Source: GCA-2731375 sp964631725
Lineage (GTDB): Bacteria > Pseudomonadota > Alphaproteobacteria > GCA-2731375
DNA: 64,000 nt
Reading direction: 5' to 3'
Assembly: GCA_964631725.1 (NCBI GenBank)
Contig: CAZVYX010000001.1
Span: 251,712-315,711 of the forward strand
In this document: positions 1 through 11,000 of the stretch, one piece after another
Layout: each line of letters opens with the position of its first letter
How positions within the stretch are numbered: the stretch's first letter is position 1
The notes under the pieces: model-generated
What the model saw: only the letters and a program-made list of their open reading frames with translations
Told to the model about the DNA's origin: nothing
The model's database searches: none
Position numbers and translations under genes: made by a program

Positions 1-74
1 ATAGCGGGGCGTCGCCGGGTTCTGCCCGTGACGCCGCCGCAACAGCAGCCCGCCCGCCACCTGCGTTCGGCGTT

Positions 75-746
75 TCACGAATTCAATGGAGGCAGCGGCT
101 TGCCGGCGTTGCGGGCGGCCATGCGTTCCTGAAACTGCTTGGTGGTGTTGGTGCTGGGGAACGGATCATCGGGCACGGGCAGTTCCAGGAAGGCGCACAG
201 CGGCTCCCAACCCTCGGCCACGTCAAAGACCAAAAGGCGCTCCTTGGGCAGGCCGGCCGTGACCGCCTCGATATTGCGGCGATAGGCGGCCAGGGCGTGC
301 TCCCGGTCGGTCAAATTGCCGCCGAAGACTCTATTGACGATCAAATCCCGGGACATCCGCCGCATGCGCAGACGGTCCCTATCCTTGACATCATCCTTGG
401 TTTGGAAGCTGCGGAAGATGGTGCTGCTGATGCTGTTCCACCAGGCTTCTTCTTCCCGGACCGTGAGGATCACCTTGGCGTCGGGGTAATATTCCGATAG
501 GGGGCGCCAAAAGTGGCAGGCCGGCCAATCGACGCTGGATTGATAGCCGCGCAGAATTTCGTCCCAGTCCGCGCCCGCGCCCAGCGGCTCGCCTTGGGCG
601 GCGTCAAACCAGGCGTCCGAATTCTCGGGCCGGTTCAGAACTTCCATCATGTGGTAGCAGGGGCCGAGGCCCAGCAGCTCCAACGCGCCTTTCATGGAGA
701 GTGTGCCGGTGCGCCCGAAACCGGCGCCGATTACCTTTATTGTCAT
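75..746 (-). CDS. Sulfotransferase-family P-loop protein
   Basis: This 223-residue protein opens with a nucleotide-binding signature, GAGFGRTGTLSMK, at residues 7-19. It is the 5'-phosphosulfate loop seen in the small sulfotransferase-like proteins often annotated as sulfotransferase family protein. A tryptophan-rich middle and the strand KVILTVREEEAWW near residues 90-102 fit the family's second conserved block, although the usual RDP is replaced by REEE. The start is the ATG at 746; the gene ends in TGA just inside the left edge of the window. It lies 21 bp downstream of the amidohydrolase gene on the same strand, so the two may be cotranscribed. The real substrate is unknown; many members have no demonstrated sulfotransferase activity. 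Confidence 0.75.
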   Translation of the reverse strand: MTIKVIGAGFGRTGTLSMKGALELLGLGPCYHMMEVLNRPENSDAWFDAAQGEPLGAGADWDEILRGYQSSVDWPACHFWRPLSEYYPDAKVILTVREEEAWWNSISSTIFRSFQTKDDVKDRDRLRMRRMSRDLIVNRVFGGNLTDREHALAAYRRNIEAVTAGLPKERLLVFDVAEGWEPLCAFLELPVPDDPFPSTNTTKQFQERMAARNAGKPLPPLNS

Positions 747-767
747 GTAGTTGTCCTTGTCAGGGGG

Positions 768-2021
768 CTATGGCCGGTGCAGTTCCGGGAACGTCTGGGT
801 GAAAGTCTGCCGGCCTCGCTTGAAGCCATACAGAGGCCGGGCGATCGTGGCGACGGCCTCGGCCTCGTCATGGGCGTTCCAGATCACCAGGTCAGCTGAT
901 TTTCCCGGCGCGATGCCATAATCATCCCGCCGCAGCAGCCGCGCTGAGCGGTGGGTCAGCATTTCGAAACAATCCGCCAGTTCCGCCGCGCCGCCCCGTT
1001 GGGCCACGTTGGCGTACAGATTGGCGATGCGGATCAGAGAACAGTCGCCGAACGGCGTAAAGGGATTCAAGACATTGTTGGTTGAAAGCGAGCAGTTGAC
1101 GCCGCAGGCCAGCAGGGCGTTGGCATCGGCAACGCCGCGGATGACGCTGTGATCCTGGTGCCGGCCCATGACGAACAAATCCGTGGCCGGCAGCACGGTG
1201 ACCGCGACGCCGGTATCAGCCAGGCGCTTGCCCAGGCCGCGCAACTGATCAGGCGGCAGACAGGAATATTTCGTGCCATGGCCCACCGCCACCCGGCCGC
1301 CCCAGCCGAATTCCTCCGTCAGATCGCAAACCAGATGGATGTCCATGTCGTCAATTGTCGGGCCGACATCCAGGTGGATATCCACGTCCACATCGAACTC
1401 CCGCGCCAATTCGAAGATGCGGCGGATCTGGCCGTCATGATCCGGATCATAGCCCGGCGCGCCGCCGACCACCGTGGCGCCGTCCTTTAGCGCGGCGACC
1501 ATGTTGGCGTCGGTCTCGGGAACGTTGGTCAGGCCTTCCTGGGCGAAGACGCAAAGCTCGATATCAATCGCCCAGCTATAGTCCGCCGCCAGTTGTTTCA
1601 ATGCCTCGAAGCCCCGCAGACCACCGTTGGGGTCCAGCTCCACATGGGTGCGCATATGGGTCGCGCCGTTGACCAGACATTGTTCCACCGTAGCCTGGGC
1701 GCGGGCATAGACGTCTTCCTGGGTGAAGCCCGGCTTCACGGCGGAAACCCTGGCCATATGGTCGGTGCCGCGGTCCGGCGCCGCCGCGCAACGATCCATG
1801 ATCCGCGATTTGTCCAGATGGATATGGGTTTCGATCAAGCCCGGCGAGACAAGGCGGCCGCGCATGCCCCATTCCCTGCCTTCCGCCTCCAGGTCCGGTT
1901 CGACGGCGGCGATGGTGTCGCCCTGCACGGCGATATCCATCAAGGGCGCGTCCGGAGCAGCGCCGGCAATGCGGGCGTTTCGCAATATCATATCGAAAGC
2001 CATGGTCTCTGGTTCCGCCAT
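768..2021 (-). CDS. Cytosine-deaminase-like metal-dependent amidohydrolase
   Basis: This is a 417-residue amidohydrolase of the CodA/AtzC branch, which hydrolyses or deaminates cyclic amide or aminated ring substrates with a bound metal. The metal-binding motif HIHLDK is at residues 66-71. A later HLD block, VGHGTK and the segment CSLSTNN near the C-terminal third supply the other expected ligand regions. The C-terminal GKSADLVIWNA is the typical strand that closes the small beta domain. I chose the ATG at 2021 (MAEPET) because the longer reading to 2069 adds an unrelated leader; the ATG at 2003 (MAFDMILRN) is also possible. It is transcribed away from the SDR gene at 2107. The exact substrate cannot be assigned. 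Confidence 0.8.
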   Translation of the reverse strand: MAEPETMAFDMILRNARIAGAAPDAPLMDIAVQGDTIAAVEPDLEAEGREWGMRGRLVSPGLIETHIHLDKSRIMDRCAAAPDRGTDHMARVSAVKPGFTQEDVYARAQATVEQCLVNGATHMRTHVELDPNGGLRGFEALKQLAADYSWAIDIELCVFAQEGLTNVPETDANMVAALKDGATVVGGAPGYDPDHDGQIRRIFELAREFDVDVDIHLDVGPTIDDMDIHLVCDLTEEFGWGGRVAVGHGTKYSCLPPDQLRGLGKRLADTGVAVTVLPATDLFVMGRHQDHSVIRGVADANALLACGVNCSLSTNNVLNPFTPFGDCSLIRIANLYANVAQRGGAAELADCFEMLTHRSARLLRRDDYGIAPGKSADLVIWNAHDEAEAVATIARPLYGFKRGRQTFTQTFPELHRP

Positions 2022-2106
2022 TGTTCTGTGGTCTTTGCCATAGCTTAGCTCAACCGACCCATGCAACACTAAGCTTTGCGTTGGTTATTTGATTGGAGGA
2101 ATAGGC

Positions 2107-2871
2107 ATGGGCAGATTGGATGGCAAGGTTGCCGTGATAACGGGGGCCGGTTCGGGCATCGCGCGGGCGGCGGCGAAAATCTTTACCCGCGAGGGCGCCC
2201 GTGTCGTGGTGGCGGAAATCGACCCCGAACTTGGCGCCGCGGCGGCATTGGAAGCGGGCAACAACGCCATCTTCGTTCCCACGGATGTAACCGACGAAGC
2301 CAGCGCCGAGGCGGTGATGAACCAGGCGGTGGAGCAGTTCGGCGGACTGCATATTCTGTTCAATTGCGCCGGTGGCTCGGTCCTTGAGGACAGCAAGGTC
2401 ACGGATGTGGACTTGGCCGTCTGGGAACGCACCATACCCTTGGATTTGAAGGGGCCGTTTCTGTGCAGCCGTTTCGGTATTCCCCACATCATCGCCAGCG
2501 GCGGCGGCACCGTGATCAATGTCTCCTCCGTCGTGGCGTTGCGCGGCAACCATCCGGCGCATGTCTATTCCTCGGCCAAGGGCGGCCTGATCTCGTTCAC
2601 CCGCAGTCTGGCCGGCTCCTACGCCCATGACGGCGTGCGTGCCAATGTAATCTGTCCCGGTCTGGTCAAGACCGACCGTATCAAGTCCCGCTATGTGGCG
2701 CGCAAGCCCTCGGAGGAGCGCGAAGGCACGGTCAGCACTTTCGAGAGCTATCCCTTCGGCGTTGGCGAGCCCGAAGATATCGCCAATATCGCGCTTTTTC
2801 TGGCATCGGATGAATCGCGCATGGTCAACGGCGCCGTCATCCCGGCGGAGGGCGGCATTTCCGCCTATTAG
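2107..2871 (+). CDS. Short-chain dehydrogenase/reductase
   Basis: This 254-residue SDR has a Rossmann glycine motif TGAGSGIA at residues 12-19, where the final glycine of the classical TGxxxGIG is alanine. The NCAG strand (FNCAGG), the catalytic serine stretch NVSS and the YSSAK active-site tetrad segment are all present. The C-terminus has the usual NGAVIPAEGG cofactor/substrate lid segment. The start ATG at 2107 (MGRLDGK) is preferred over 2089 because GGAGGA lies just upstream and the family begins at this point. It is followed at 2919 by an isocitrate-lyase-family gene and then a second SDR, so all three probably form one catabolic operon. The substrate is unknown. Confidence 0.88.
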   Translation: MGRLDGKVAVITGAGSGIARAAAKIFTREGARVVVAEIDPELGAAAALEAGNNAIFVPTDVTDEASAEAVMNQAVEQFGGLHILFNCAGGSVLEDSKVTDVDLAVWERTIPLDLKGPFLCSRFGIPHIIASGGGTVINVSSVVALRGNHPAHVYSSAKGGLISFTRSLAGSYAHDGVRANVICPGLVKTDRIKSRYVARKPSEEREGTVSTFESYPFGVGEPEDIANIALFLASDESRMVNGAVIPAEGGISAY

Positions 2872-2918
2872 AAGCTATGGTGCGATTTTGCGCCGATCAA
2901 ATTGGGGAGAAACGCCGC

Positions 2919-3779
2919 ATGTCACGTTGGAGCAAGCGCCGGCAACGGTTTCGGGAAATATTGGCGACGCCGCAATGTGTCTATCCGGCCTCCGTCTACG
3001 ATCCCATTTCGGCCCGGATCGCGGAAAATATCGGCTATGAGATGGGGATGTATGCCGGTTCCCTGGCCGCCCTGGCGGTGTTGGCGGCGCCGGATCTGAT
3101 CCTGCTGACCCAGACCGAGTTTGCCCAGCAGGCCCACCGTATCGGCCGGGCCTCGGAACTGCCCCTGTTCGCCGACGCCGATCATGGCTATGGCAATGCC
3201 CTCAACGTCAAACGCACGGTGGAGGAGCTGGAGTTCGCCGGCCTGGCGGGACTATCGATCGAGGATACCGATCTGCCGCAGCCGTTCGGCAACGGCGGCA
3301 AGGCGTCTCTGCTGTCGATTGAGGAGGGCGTGGGCAAGATGCGCGCCGCCGTCGAGGGACGTTCCGACCCCGATCTGGTCATCGCCGGACGGACCAGCGC
3401 CGCTGCCATGACGTCGATCGAAGATGCCATCGAACGCTCCAAGGCCTATGTGGCGGCCGGAGTTGATGCGATCTTTCTCGTTGGGATGCCCTCGCGCGAG
3501 GCGCTGGAGGCGGTTGCGGCCGAGATCACCGTGCCACTATTGCTGGGCGGCGGCGCCAAGGATATGCGCGATCCCGCCTGGCTGGCAGGCCATGGCGTCC
3601 GCTTTCTGTTGCGCGGCCATCATACCTTCACCGCGTCGGTGCAGGCCATTCACGATACCATGCAGGCCCTGCGCGACGGCGTCGAGCCGGAGGATGTCGC
3701 CGGCACCGCTTCCAGCGATTTGATGCGTACCCTGACGAAAGGCGATGACTACGGCCGTCAGGGGAAGGACTGGCTCTAA
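2919..3779 (+). CDS. Isocitrate lyase/PEP mutase family protein, oxaloacetate-decarboxylase-like
   Basis: This is a 286-residue (beta/alpha)8-barrel enzyme of the isocitrate lyase/phosphoenolpyruvate mutase superfamily. The metal-binding DADHGYGN segment near residue 87 and SIEDTDLPQ near residue 111 are the recognisable active-site strands. The sequence most resembles the PA4872-type oxaloacetate decarboxylase group, which handles 2-oxo or 2-hydroxy dicarboxylates. The histidine in DADHGYGN replaces the TGYG of methylisocitrate lyases. The start at 2919 (MSRWSK) has GGGGAGA upstream; the reading from 2877 would begin only 5 bp after the SDR stop. Context suggests a small carbon-skeleton catabolic operon, but the physiological substrate is not visible. 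Confidence 0.8.
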   Translation: MSRWSKRRQRFREILATPQCVYPASVYDPISARIAENIGYEMGMYAGSLAALAVLAAPDLILLTQTEFAQQAHRIGRASELPLFADADHGYGNALNVKRTVEELEFAGLAGLSIEDTDLPQPFGNGGKASLLSIEEGVGKMRAAVEGRSDPDLVIAGRTSAAAMTSIEDAIERSKAYVAAGVDAIFLVGMPSREALEAVAAEITVPLLLGGGAKDMRDPAWLAGHGVRFLLRGHHTFTASVQAIHDTMQALRDGVEPEDVAGTASSDLMRTLTKGDDYGRQGKDWL

Positions 3780-3820
3780 AGGAATAGAATCGTCGAAATG
3801 TAGATTGGAAAGGTGGAGTA

Positions 3821-4582
3821 ATGGTGGGACGGCTGGACGGACAATCGGCCCTGGTGACCGGGGCGGCACACGGAATTGGCCGGGCGATAGCGGAGCGGTT
3901 GGCGGCGGAAGGCGCCAGGGTCATGGTTGCCGACATCGACCTTTCGGCGGCGGAGGAAGTCGCGCGCGGACTCAATGATGCCGGGGCCGAAGCATTTGCC
4001 CAACATGTGGATGTGACACAGCGAGCCTCGGTCGCCGCCATGGTGGCGCAGGCGGTTGCGCGCCATGGCCGGTTGGATGTCGCGGTCAGTAACGCCGGCA
4101 TCATGGACCGTATGCCATTTCTCGAAATGACCGACGAATTCTGGAACAAGGTCATAGGCCTTAATCTCACGGGCGCATTCATGTGCGGGCAGGAGGCGGC
4201 GCGCCAGATGGCGGCCCAGGGCGGCGGCGGACGCATCGTCTTTGTCGCTTCCAATTCCGGTCTGTTCGGTGGCCGCGGACGGGCCGCCTATGGCGCTTCC
4301 AAGGCCGGCCTGATGAATTTGACCCAAAGCATGGCAATCGAACTGGCGGAACATGACATTCGCGTCAACGCCGTGGGACCGGGACCAACCAAGACCAGGG
4401 ATGAACAGGGCGAAATCCCGCCGCCCAGCGTCATGGCGCGGATGCCCATGGCCCGTTTCGGCCGACCGGAGGAAATCGCTGCCGTGGCCGCCTTTCTGGC
4501 GGCGGAGGAAAGCAGCTTTGTCACCGGCCATACCTATTTTGCCGACGGCGGCTACACCGTCGCGGGCATGATGGAAGGCTAG
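3821..4582 (+). CDS. Short-chain dehydrogenase/reductase (classical)
   Basis: This is a 253-residue classical SDR with a canonical TGAAHGIG cofactor motif at about residues 14-21, the NNAG-equivalent VSNAG, the serine region VASNSG and the YGASKAG active-site segment. The C-terminal FVTGHTYFADGGYTV is the usual end of FabG-like members. Its start ATG at 3821 is preceded by GGTGGAG. It sits 41 bp behind the isocitrate-lyase-family gene and is the last gene before a 418-bp intergenic region. A role as NAD(P)-dependent alcohol or 3-oxo reductase is inferred from the family; the substrate is unknown. Confidence 0.88.
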   Translation: MVGRLDGQSALVTGAAHGIGRAIAERLAAEGARVMVADIDLSAAEEVARGLNDAGAEAFAQHVDVTQRASVAAMVAQAVARHGRLDVAVSNAGIMDRMPFLEMTDEFWNKVIGLNLTGAFMCGQEAARQMAAQGGGGRIVFVASNSGLFGGRGRAAYGASKAGLMNLTQSMAIELAEHDIRVNAVGPGPTKTRDEQGEIPPPSVMARMPMARFGRPEEIAAVAAFLAAEESSFVTGHTYFADGGYTVAGMMEG

Positions 4583-5000
4583 CGGCCGGGTCTTGCCGGA
4601 TACTGGTATGTGGGGCGATTCACGGCTGCAATGCGATCGCCAAACCCACTACGATCCACTTGGCCATCATACAGTCGAAGCCGAATTTGCAACCAATGCG
4701 GGCGTCGTTGTTATGCCTGCAAAATTATTACGATTCATATGGCAAGGCGCCCCCTATGCGCGAAATGTATTCAGAATTATCGCCAAAATATGAAGAAAAT
4801 TAACAAAAAAATTACTTCAGCCCCCAATTAGGGGGTGCCGGAATTCCCAAAATCCTTAATAATTCGTAAACGGTTGAATAGAACCGCATGACTTTCTGCG
4901 CGAGCGTTGGGCAGGTTCGTCAATTGGGTGGGTAATCAAGTTATCACGTTGTGCGCGCCGCCATATCCGCGCAAGAAAATAATGTCGAGGAGGAAGGCTA
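4583..5000 (+). other. Intergenic region upstream of the giant RTX gene, with a short hairpin
   Basis: This 418-bp stretch holds no convincing gene. Its second half is markedly A/T-rich compared with its surroundings. A perfect inverted repeat, CCCCC-AATTA-GGGGG, lies at 4821-4835; it is not followed by a T-tract, so it could be an operator or a weak terminator for the preceding SDR operon. The giant gene starts at 5001 after the purine-rich GAGGAGGAAGG at 4987-4997. The promoter is presumably in this region, but I could not single out a clear -35/-10 pair. Confidence 0.5.
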
Positions 5001-8000
5001 ATGCCAGGGAAACACAAGCACGGGAACCACGGACACGCGCACCACAGGCATGCCATTGTTGGTACGGACGGCGACGACATCCTTCTTGGCGACGATCATA
5101 AAGACAGGATCATAGGCAAGGATGGCGATGATTACCTTTCAGGTGAAGGCGGCAAGGACCATCTAAAAGGCGGTGACGGCAACGACACCCTGCTTGGCGG
5201 CGACGGCAAGGACAAACTTGATGGCGGCGATGGCGACGATGTCCTTTCGGGTGGTGACGGCAATGATCATCTGAAGGGTGGTGACGGCGATGACACGCTT
5301 TCCGGCGATGCCGGCAACGACAAGCTGAAGGGCGGTGATGGTGACGACACATTTGTCTATGTCTATGGAACCGAAGCCGGTGGCAAGGATCGCATTGACG
5401 GCAATCACGGTCATGACACCTTGCGGCTGGTGGTCACGCAGGCGGAATTGGCGGCGATTCAAAGCGAATTGGACGCCTACGAAGCACATATTCAGAACAG
5501 CAACCGCTCGTTTTCGTTTTCCTTCGGCCTGAAGGTCAAATCCGTTGAAAATCTGCAGGTGGAAATACTCGATGGCGGCAACACGCCGCCGGAAGTTTCC
5601 GGACCCGTGGATGGCGGCGCCACGGATGAGGATGCCGCGCCCCTAACGCTTGATTTGCTGGCCAATGCCTCGGACGCCGACGGTGATGATCTGGACACGG
5701 ACGGGGTCACCGTCACCTCGTCAAATGCCGGCCGTACGGTGATCTTTTCGGTTGACGATGAAACCGGCGAATTGACGATCGATCCGGCCCAGTTCAACGA
5801 TCTGGCGGCGGGGGAGAGCGAACAGCTTTCCGTTAGCTATGATGTGATTGACGGCAACGGCGGCGTGACCTCGGCCACGGCGACATTGTCGGTGGACGGC
5901 GTCAATGATGCGCCGACCGATATTTCCCTGTCCGACAACGCGGTCGACGAAAACGCGCCTGGCGCCGTCATTGGTCAATTGATGGGATCCGATCCCGACC
6001 TCAACGATCTTTTGACCCTTGAAGTCGTCGGCAACCCGGATTTCGAGGTGGATGCCAGCGGCCAGTTGAAGCTGGTCGATGGCGTCGCGCTTGATTTCGA
6101 GGCCGGCCCCATCACCGTTGCCGTGTCCGCGACGGATCCGTCGGGCGCATCTTTCACGAAATTTTTCGATATCGCGGTCAGCAACCAGAATGATGCGCCC
6201 GAAGTCTCGGGCCCGGTACTCGGCGGCAGCACGGATGAAGACGCGGCGCCGGTAACCATTGATTTGTTGGCCAATGCCTCGGATCAGGATGGCGACAGTC
6301 TGGATGTCGCCTCGGTCGTGGTCACGGCATCGAACGGCGATCCCGTGGCGGTAGCGTCCATCAACCACGATACCGGCGCATTGACGATTGATCCCGCGCA
6401 ATTCAATAGCCTGGCGGTAAACGAGACTGAAACGCTGACCGTCGATTTTAACGTTATCGATGGCAACGGCGGCGTGATGGCGGCCACGGCGGCGCTGGAG
6501 GTCAATGGCATCAACGATGCTCCGGATGTGTCCGGGCCGGTCGATGGCGGCATCACGAACGAGGACGCCGCGCCGGCGGTGATTGATCTGTTGGCCAATG
6601 CTTCCGACGTGGATGGCGACAATCTCGATGTCGCCTCGGTCACGGTCACCACCTCGAACGGTGATCCCGTGGCGATCGCCTTGATCGACTACGCGACCGG
6701 TGAATTGACGATTGACCCTGGCCAATTCAACAGCTTGGCGGCGGGCGAAAGCGAGACCCTGGACATCACCTATGATGTCGTCGACGGCAATGGTGGCGTG
6801 GCGCCGGCCACGGCGGTCCTTGTGGTCGAAGGCCGCAACGATGCCCCTGAATCCGTCGGCGGCTTCTTTCCCGCCGATGCGATTGAGGTCTTCACTGACG
6901 TTGACGCCACCGAACCCCTGTCCATCTTCGATGTCACCGGTGGTTTTACCGACGTCGATAGCAGTGACAATCTGACATATTCCGCGACCTTGGCTGGCGG
7001 CGCGCCGCTGCCTTCATGGATGACCTTGGATGCGGTCACCGGGCAGCTTTACGTTGATCAGGCGGATGCCGCCGGCGGTAGCTATGCCGTTGCGATTTCA
7101 GCCACGGACGGCCTGGCGGTGACGGCGCCGGAAGTGGTGGCTGTTGATGTTGTGCCGGTGGCGCGGGGCACCGGTGCCGACGGTTATGTCGATGGCGCCA
7201 CGGTCTTTTCCGACGATGACAACAGCGGCGCGTTGAACGGCCTGGAGGCGAGCACCACGACGGATTCCGATGGTGACTTTGTCCTGGTCGGCGCCACCGG
7301 ACCGCTGGTGATGACCGGCGGCATCGATATTTCCACCGGCAAGGCCTTCGAGGGCAGCCTGCGCGCGCCCACCGGGTCGACGCAAATATCGCCCTTGACC
7401 ACACTTATTCTGGAAACCATAGAGGCCGGCGGCGGCAATATCTCCGATGCCGCGCAGATCGCCGCGGCCAATGTCGACGTATTGGACGCGTTCGGTCTGA
7501 ACAACAGCCTGGATCTGACCACCTACGACCAGATCATTGCCACCCGTGACAACGGCACCGGCGTTGCCCAAAGCGATGGCGAATTCGTGCATTCCGCCGC
7601 TGTGCAGGTGCAGAACACGGCCGCGCTGATTGGCCATCTGATGGTCAGCGGCGGTGTGGTTCTGAATGATGGCGTCAACGCCGCTTTCACCGAAATTGGT
7701 AATCAGGTCGATCCCAACAATATTGCGACAGTTGATCTAACGGATGCGCCGACATTGGCGGCAATCATCAATAGTGTCGCCCTTACCTTCGGGGTCACGC
7801 TGGGCGTCGGCGTGGATCTAAGCGCCGCCGATCTGATCGTACGCATTAACGAGTACGTCGCCAACGATACCAGTTCCGGCACCGACTTCCTTGAAGTCGC
7901 GGCCAAGGCCGGTCATGCCTCCCATGGCGGCAGCCAGGCCGCGGGCGCGATGGAAATCGGCACGACCGCGGCGATAGACGGGCTTATCGCCGTTGATATC

Positions 8001-11000
8001 TTCCTTGGCGCCGTGGCCTTGAATGTCACAGGTTCCAAGGGCAGTTCCGGCAATGACACCCTGGATGGCGGTGCCACGCCCGACATTATTGACGGGCTGG
8101 GGGGTGATGACACCATCAGCGGCCATGGCGATGATGATCATCTGATCGGCAGCGGCGGTGACGATGACCTGTTCGGCGGCGCGGGCGCCGATACGCTGGA
8201 CGGCGGCGATGACGACGACACAATGGCCGGCGGTGCGGGCGACGACGACATATCCGGCGGCACGGGAAGCGATACCGTCGACTATTCACAGGAAAGCGGC
8301 GGCGGTGCGGTTACGGTCGGTCTGTCGCCCAGCGGCGGGACGGCGACCGATACCTTTGGCGATAGCGATACCCTGACGGGGGTCGAGAATGCCATCGGCA
8401 CGGATCAAAACGATACCTTGAATGGCGGCAGCGCCGACAATCGCCTGCAAGGCAACGGCGGCGATGACGCCATCGACGGCGGTGACGGCAATGATACGGC
8501 CGTGTTCAGCGGCGCCCTGGCGGACTACATCATCGGCCAGTCCGGTTCTGACATCACGGTCACCGATACCATCGGCGGACGGGACGGCAGTGACACCCTG
8601 GTCAATGTGGAGGTTCTGGACTTTTCCGACCAGTCGATCAACCTGCCAACGGATATTTTGCTGACCAACCAGAATGTCGTTGAGAATTCCGACGGCGCGG
8701 CCATCGGCAATATTTCCGTGATCGATGGCGATGCGGGCGAAAACCATAGTTACACCTTGTCGGACAGCCGGTTTGAAGTGGCGGCGGGCGTGCTGCGGTT
8801 GAAGGCAGGGGAAACCTTGGATCACGAGGCGGAAGGCAGCATCTTGCTGACCGTCAGGGCCACGGGCGACGACGACGGCCTGTTCCGCGAAGAGACGTTT
8901 ACGATCACGGTCGACGATGCCAATGACAATCCCGTCGCCGACGATGATGTCGGTGCGACACTGGATACCGAAGTTCTTGTCGTTGCCGCGGCGAATGGCC
9001 TGCTGCAGGGCGATACCGATCAGGACGGCGACAGCCTTACCGTAACAGCGGGGCCGATCGTCAGTGCCCAAGGCGCGGCGGTGACCCTTGCCGCCGACGG
9101 CAGCTATACCTACGACGCCACCGGTACGCCTTTTGCGGATGGATTGCTGCATGGCGCCACCTTCGACGACAGCTTTGCCTATCAGGTGGAGGACGGGCAG
9201 GGCGGAACCGATACCGCGACCGTGACCATCACGGTTACCGGCAATGGCGTTGTTGCCGCCGGCGATGTCAGCGACACGGCGCAATCGCCCTTGATCGTCG
9301 GCGATACCGGGGTCGGCACGCTGGATGTATTTGATGGCGCCGCGCCGTCCCATGATCAGGTCATTCTGGGTGGTCAGATTGGCGGCGATGGAACCGTGGC
9401 AATCGATGCGACGGGCGCGGCGACGTCGTGGGCCATTGGCGCCGGCGGACTACGCGTTGGTGCCGGCGGCGACGGCCAGATGACCGTTTCCGGCGGTGCG
9501 ACCGTAACCGCCGGCACGACCAACTATGATAGTGTTTATGTTGGCGGCAGTGGCGGCCTGGGCACGCTTAATATCACGGGCGCTGGCTCCAGCCTGACAA
9601 CGCTAGGCGATACCAATCGGGTGACGGTGGGTGTTTCGGGTGGCGAAGGTTGGTTGAATGTAAGCGATAGCGCAAATTTGGATAGTTTTGGTTTGCAGGT
9701 TGGTAGTGCCGGTACCGGCCACGCGGTGTTCTCCAACAATGCTGTTGTAACTATATCCAGCGAGAACGGCATACATACGTCGCCGAACGAGAGGTATGCA
9801 CCGACGATCCGGGTCGGATACCAGAATGGCGATGGCGATCTGACGGTGGAGAGCGGCGCCAAACTGTACATACGACCGGGCCTTACGAACAATACGGATA
9901 CGGACTTTCCCGGCCTGCAGATTGGCCGGGACGGCGGCACCGGCAGCGTCGTTGTCGATGGCCAGAACTCATTGATTGAAATTTCCAAGGGCCATACCGA
10001 ACCCGACAATGGCCCCTATTTGCAGGTTGGCCGCAGCGGCGTTGGTGACCTGACGATCCGCAATGAAGGCACCTTTACGTTGGAAGGTGGCCGGGGCAGC
10101 ATGGTTATCGGGCGCGATTCCAGTGGCGATGGCACGATGACCGTCGATGGCCTGAATTCCTCGTTCAACATTATCATGGACCCGGGATTTGCCGGTTGGT
10201 CCGGTGCGACAGTCGGCCAGAATGGCACCGCTGTGTTGGATGTCACCGGCGGTGCGTCGGCGAACATGGAAGTTTCCGGCTTCAACATCGCGCAGAATGC
10301 CGGTTCGGTCGGCGACGTTCTGGTGGACGGCTCGTCCGTGAGCATCTGGGGCGGAATTGAGGTTGGCAACGCCGGCAGCGGCACCTTGACCCTTGATCAT
10401 GGCGCCACCTTTAGCGCCGCCACGAACCAGGTCGGCAGCCTGAATGTGGGCAATCACGATACCGCTGATGGACACCTCAGTCTCGACAATGGTTCAAGCT
10501 TGACATTCACCACCGGTGATGCCGGCCAATGGACCGGTTTCAACATCGGCGGCGACGGCTCCGGCATCGTTGACATTCGCGGCGGCAGCAGCATCACGAT
10601 GGATGTTCAGAATGCCGGCGGGGGCATTGCGAATTCGGCGGGATCGTACGGTGAATTAAACATCAGTGGATCTGGCTCAAGTTTCAGCATGTCCCAGGGC
10701 AACGTGTTTGTGGCCGGCGGTTACGGGGCGGTTGGTGTCACCACGACCGGTAAGATCCTGGTGGAAGACGGCGGTGCGCTGACGCTTCAATCAGTTCATT
10801 TCGGCGACCAGGAAGGCTCCCACGGTGAATTGACCGTAACCGGCATAGGCTCCACGGCGACCTTCAATGAAGACTACGGCGATGCCGTTGCAATAGGCGG
10901 CTACGGCGGCGGAACAGGCCTGGTCGATGTCAACAATGGCGGCTTGCTTTCGGCCGGCGGCAATGTCGCGGTCCATCAGAACGGCAGGCTGACCGGCGGC

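Noticed and set aside
5058..8500. CRISPR-like regular repeats
   Set aside because: The 27-bp periodicity comes from RTX nonapeptide codons in one open frame. There are no identical repeats with unique spacers.
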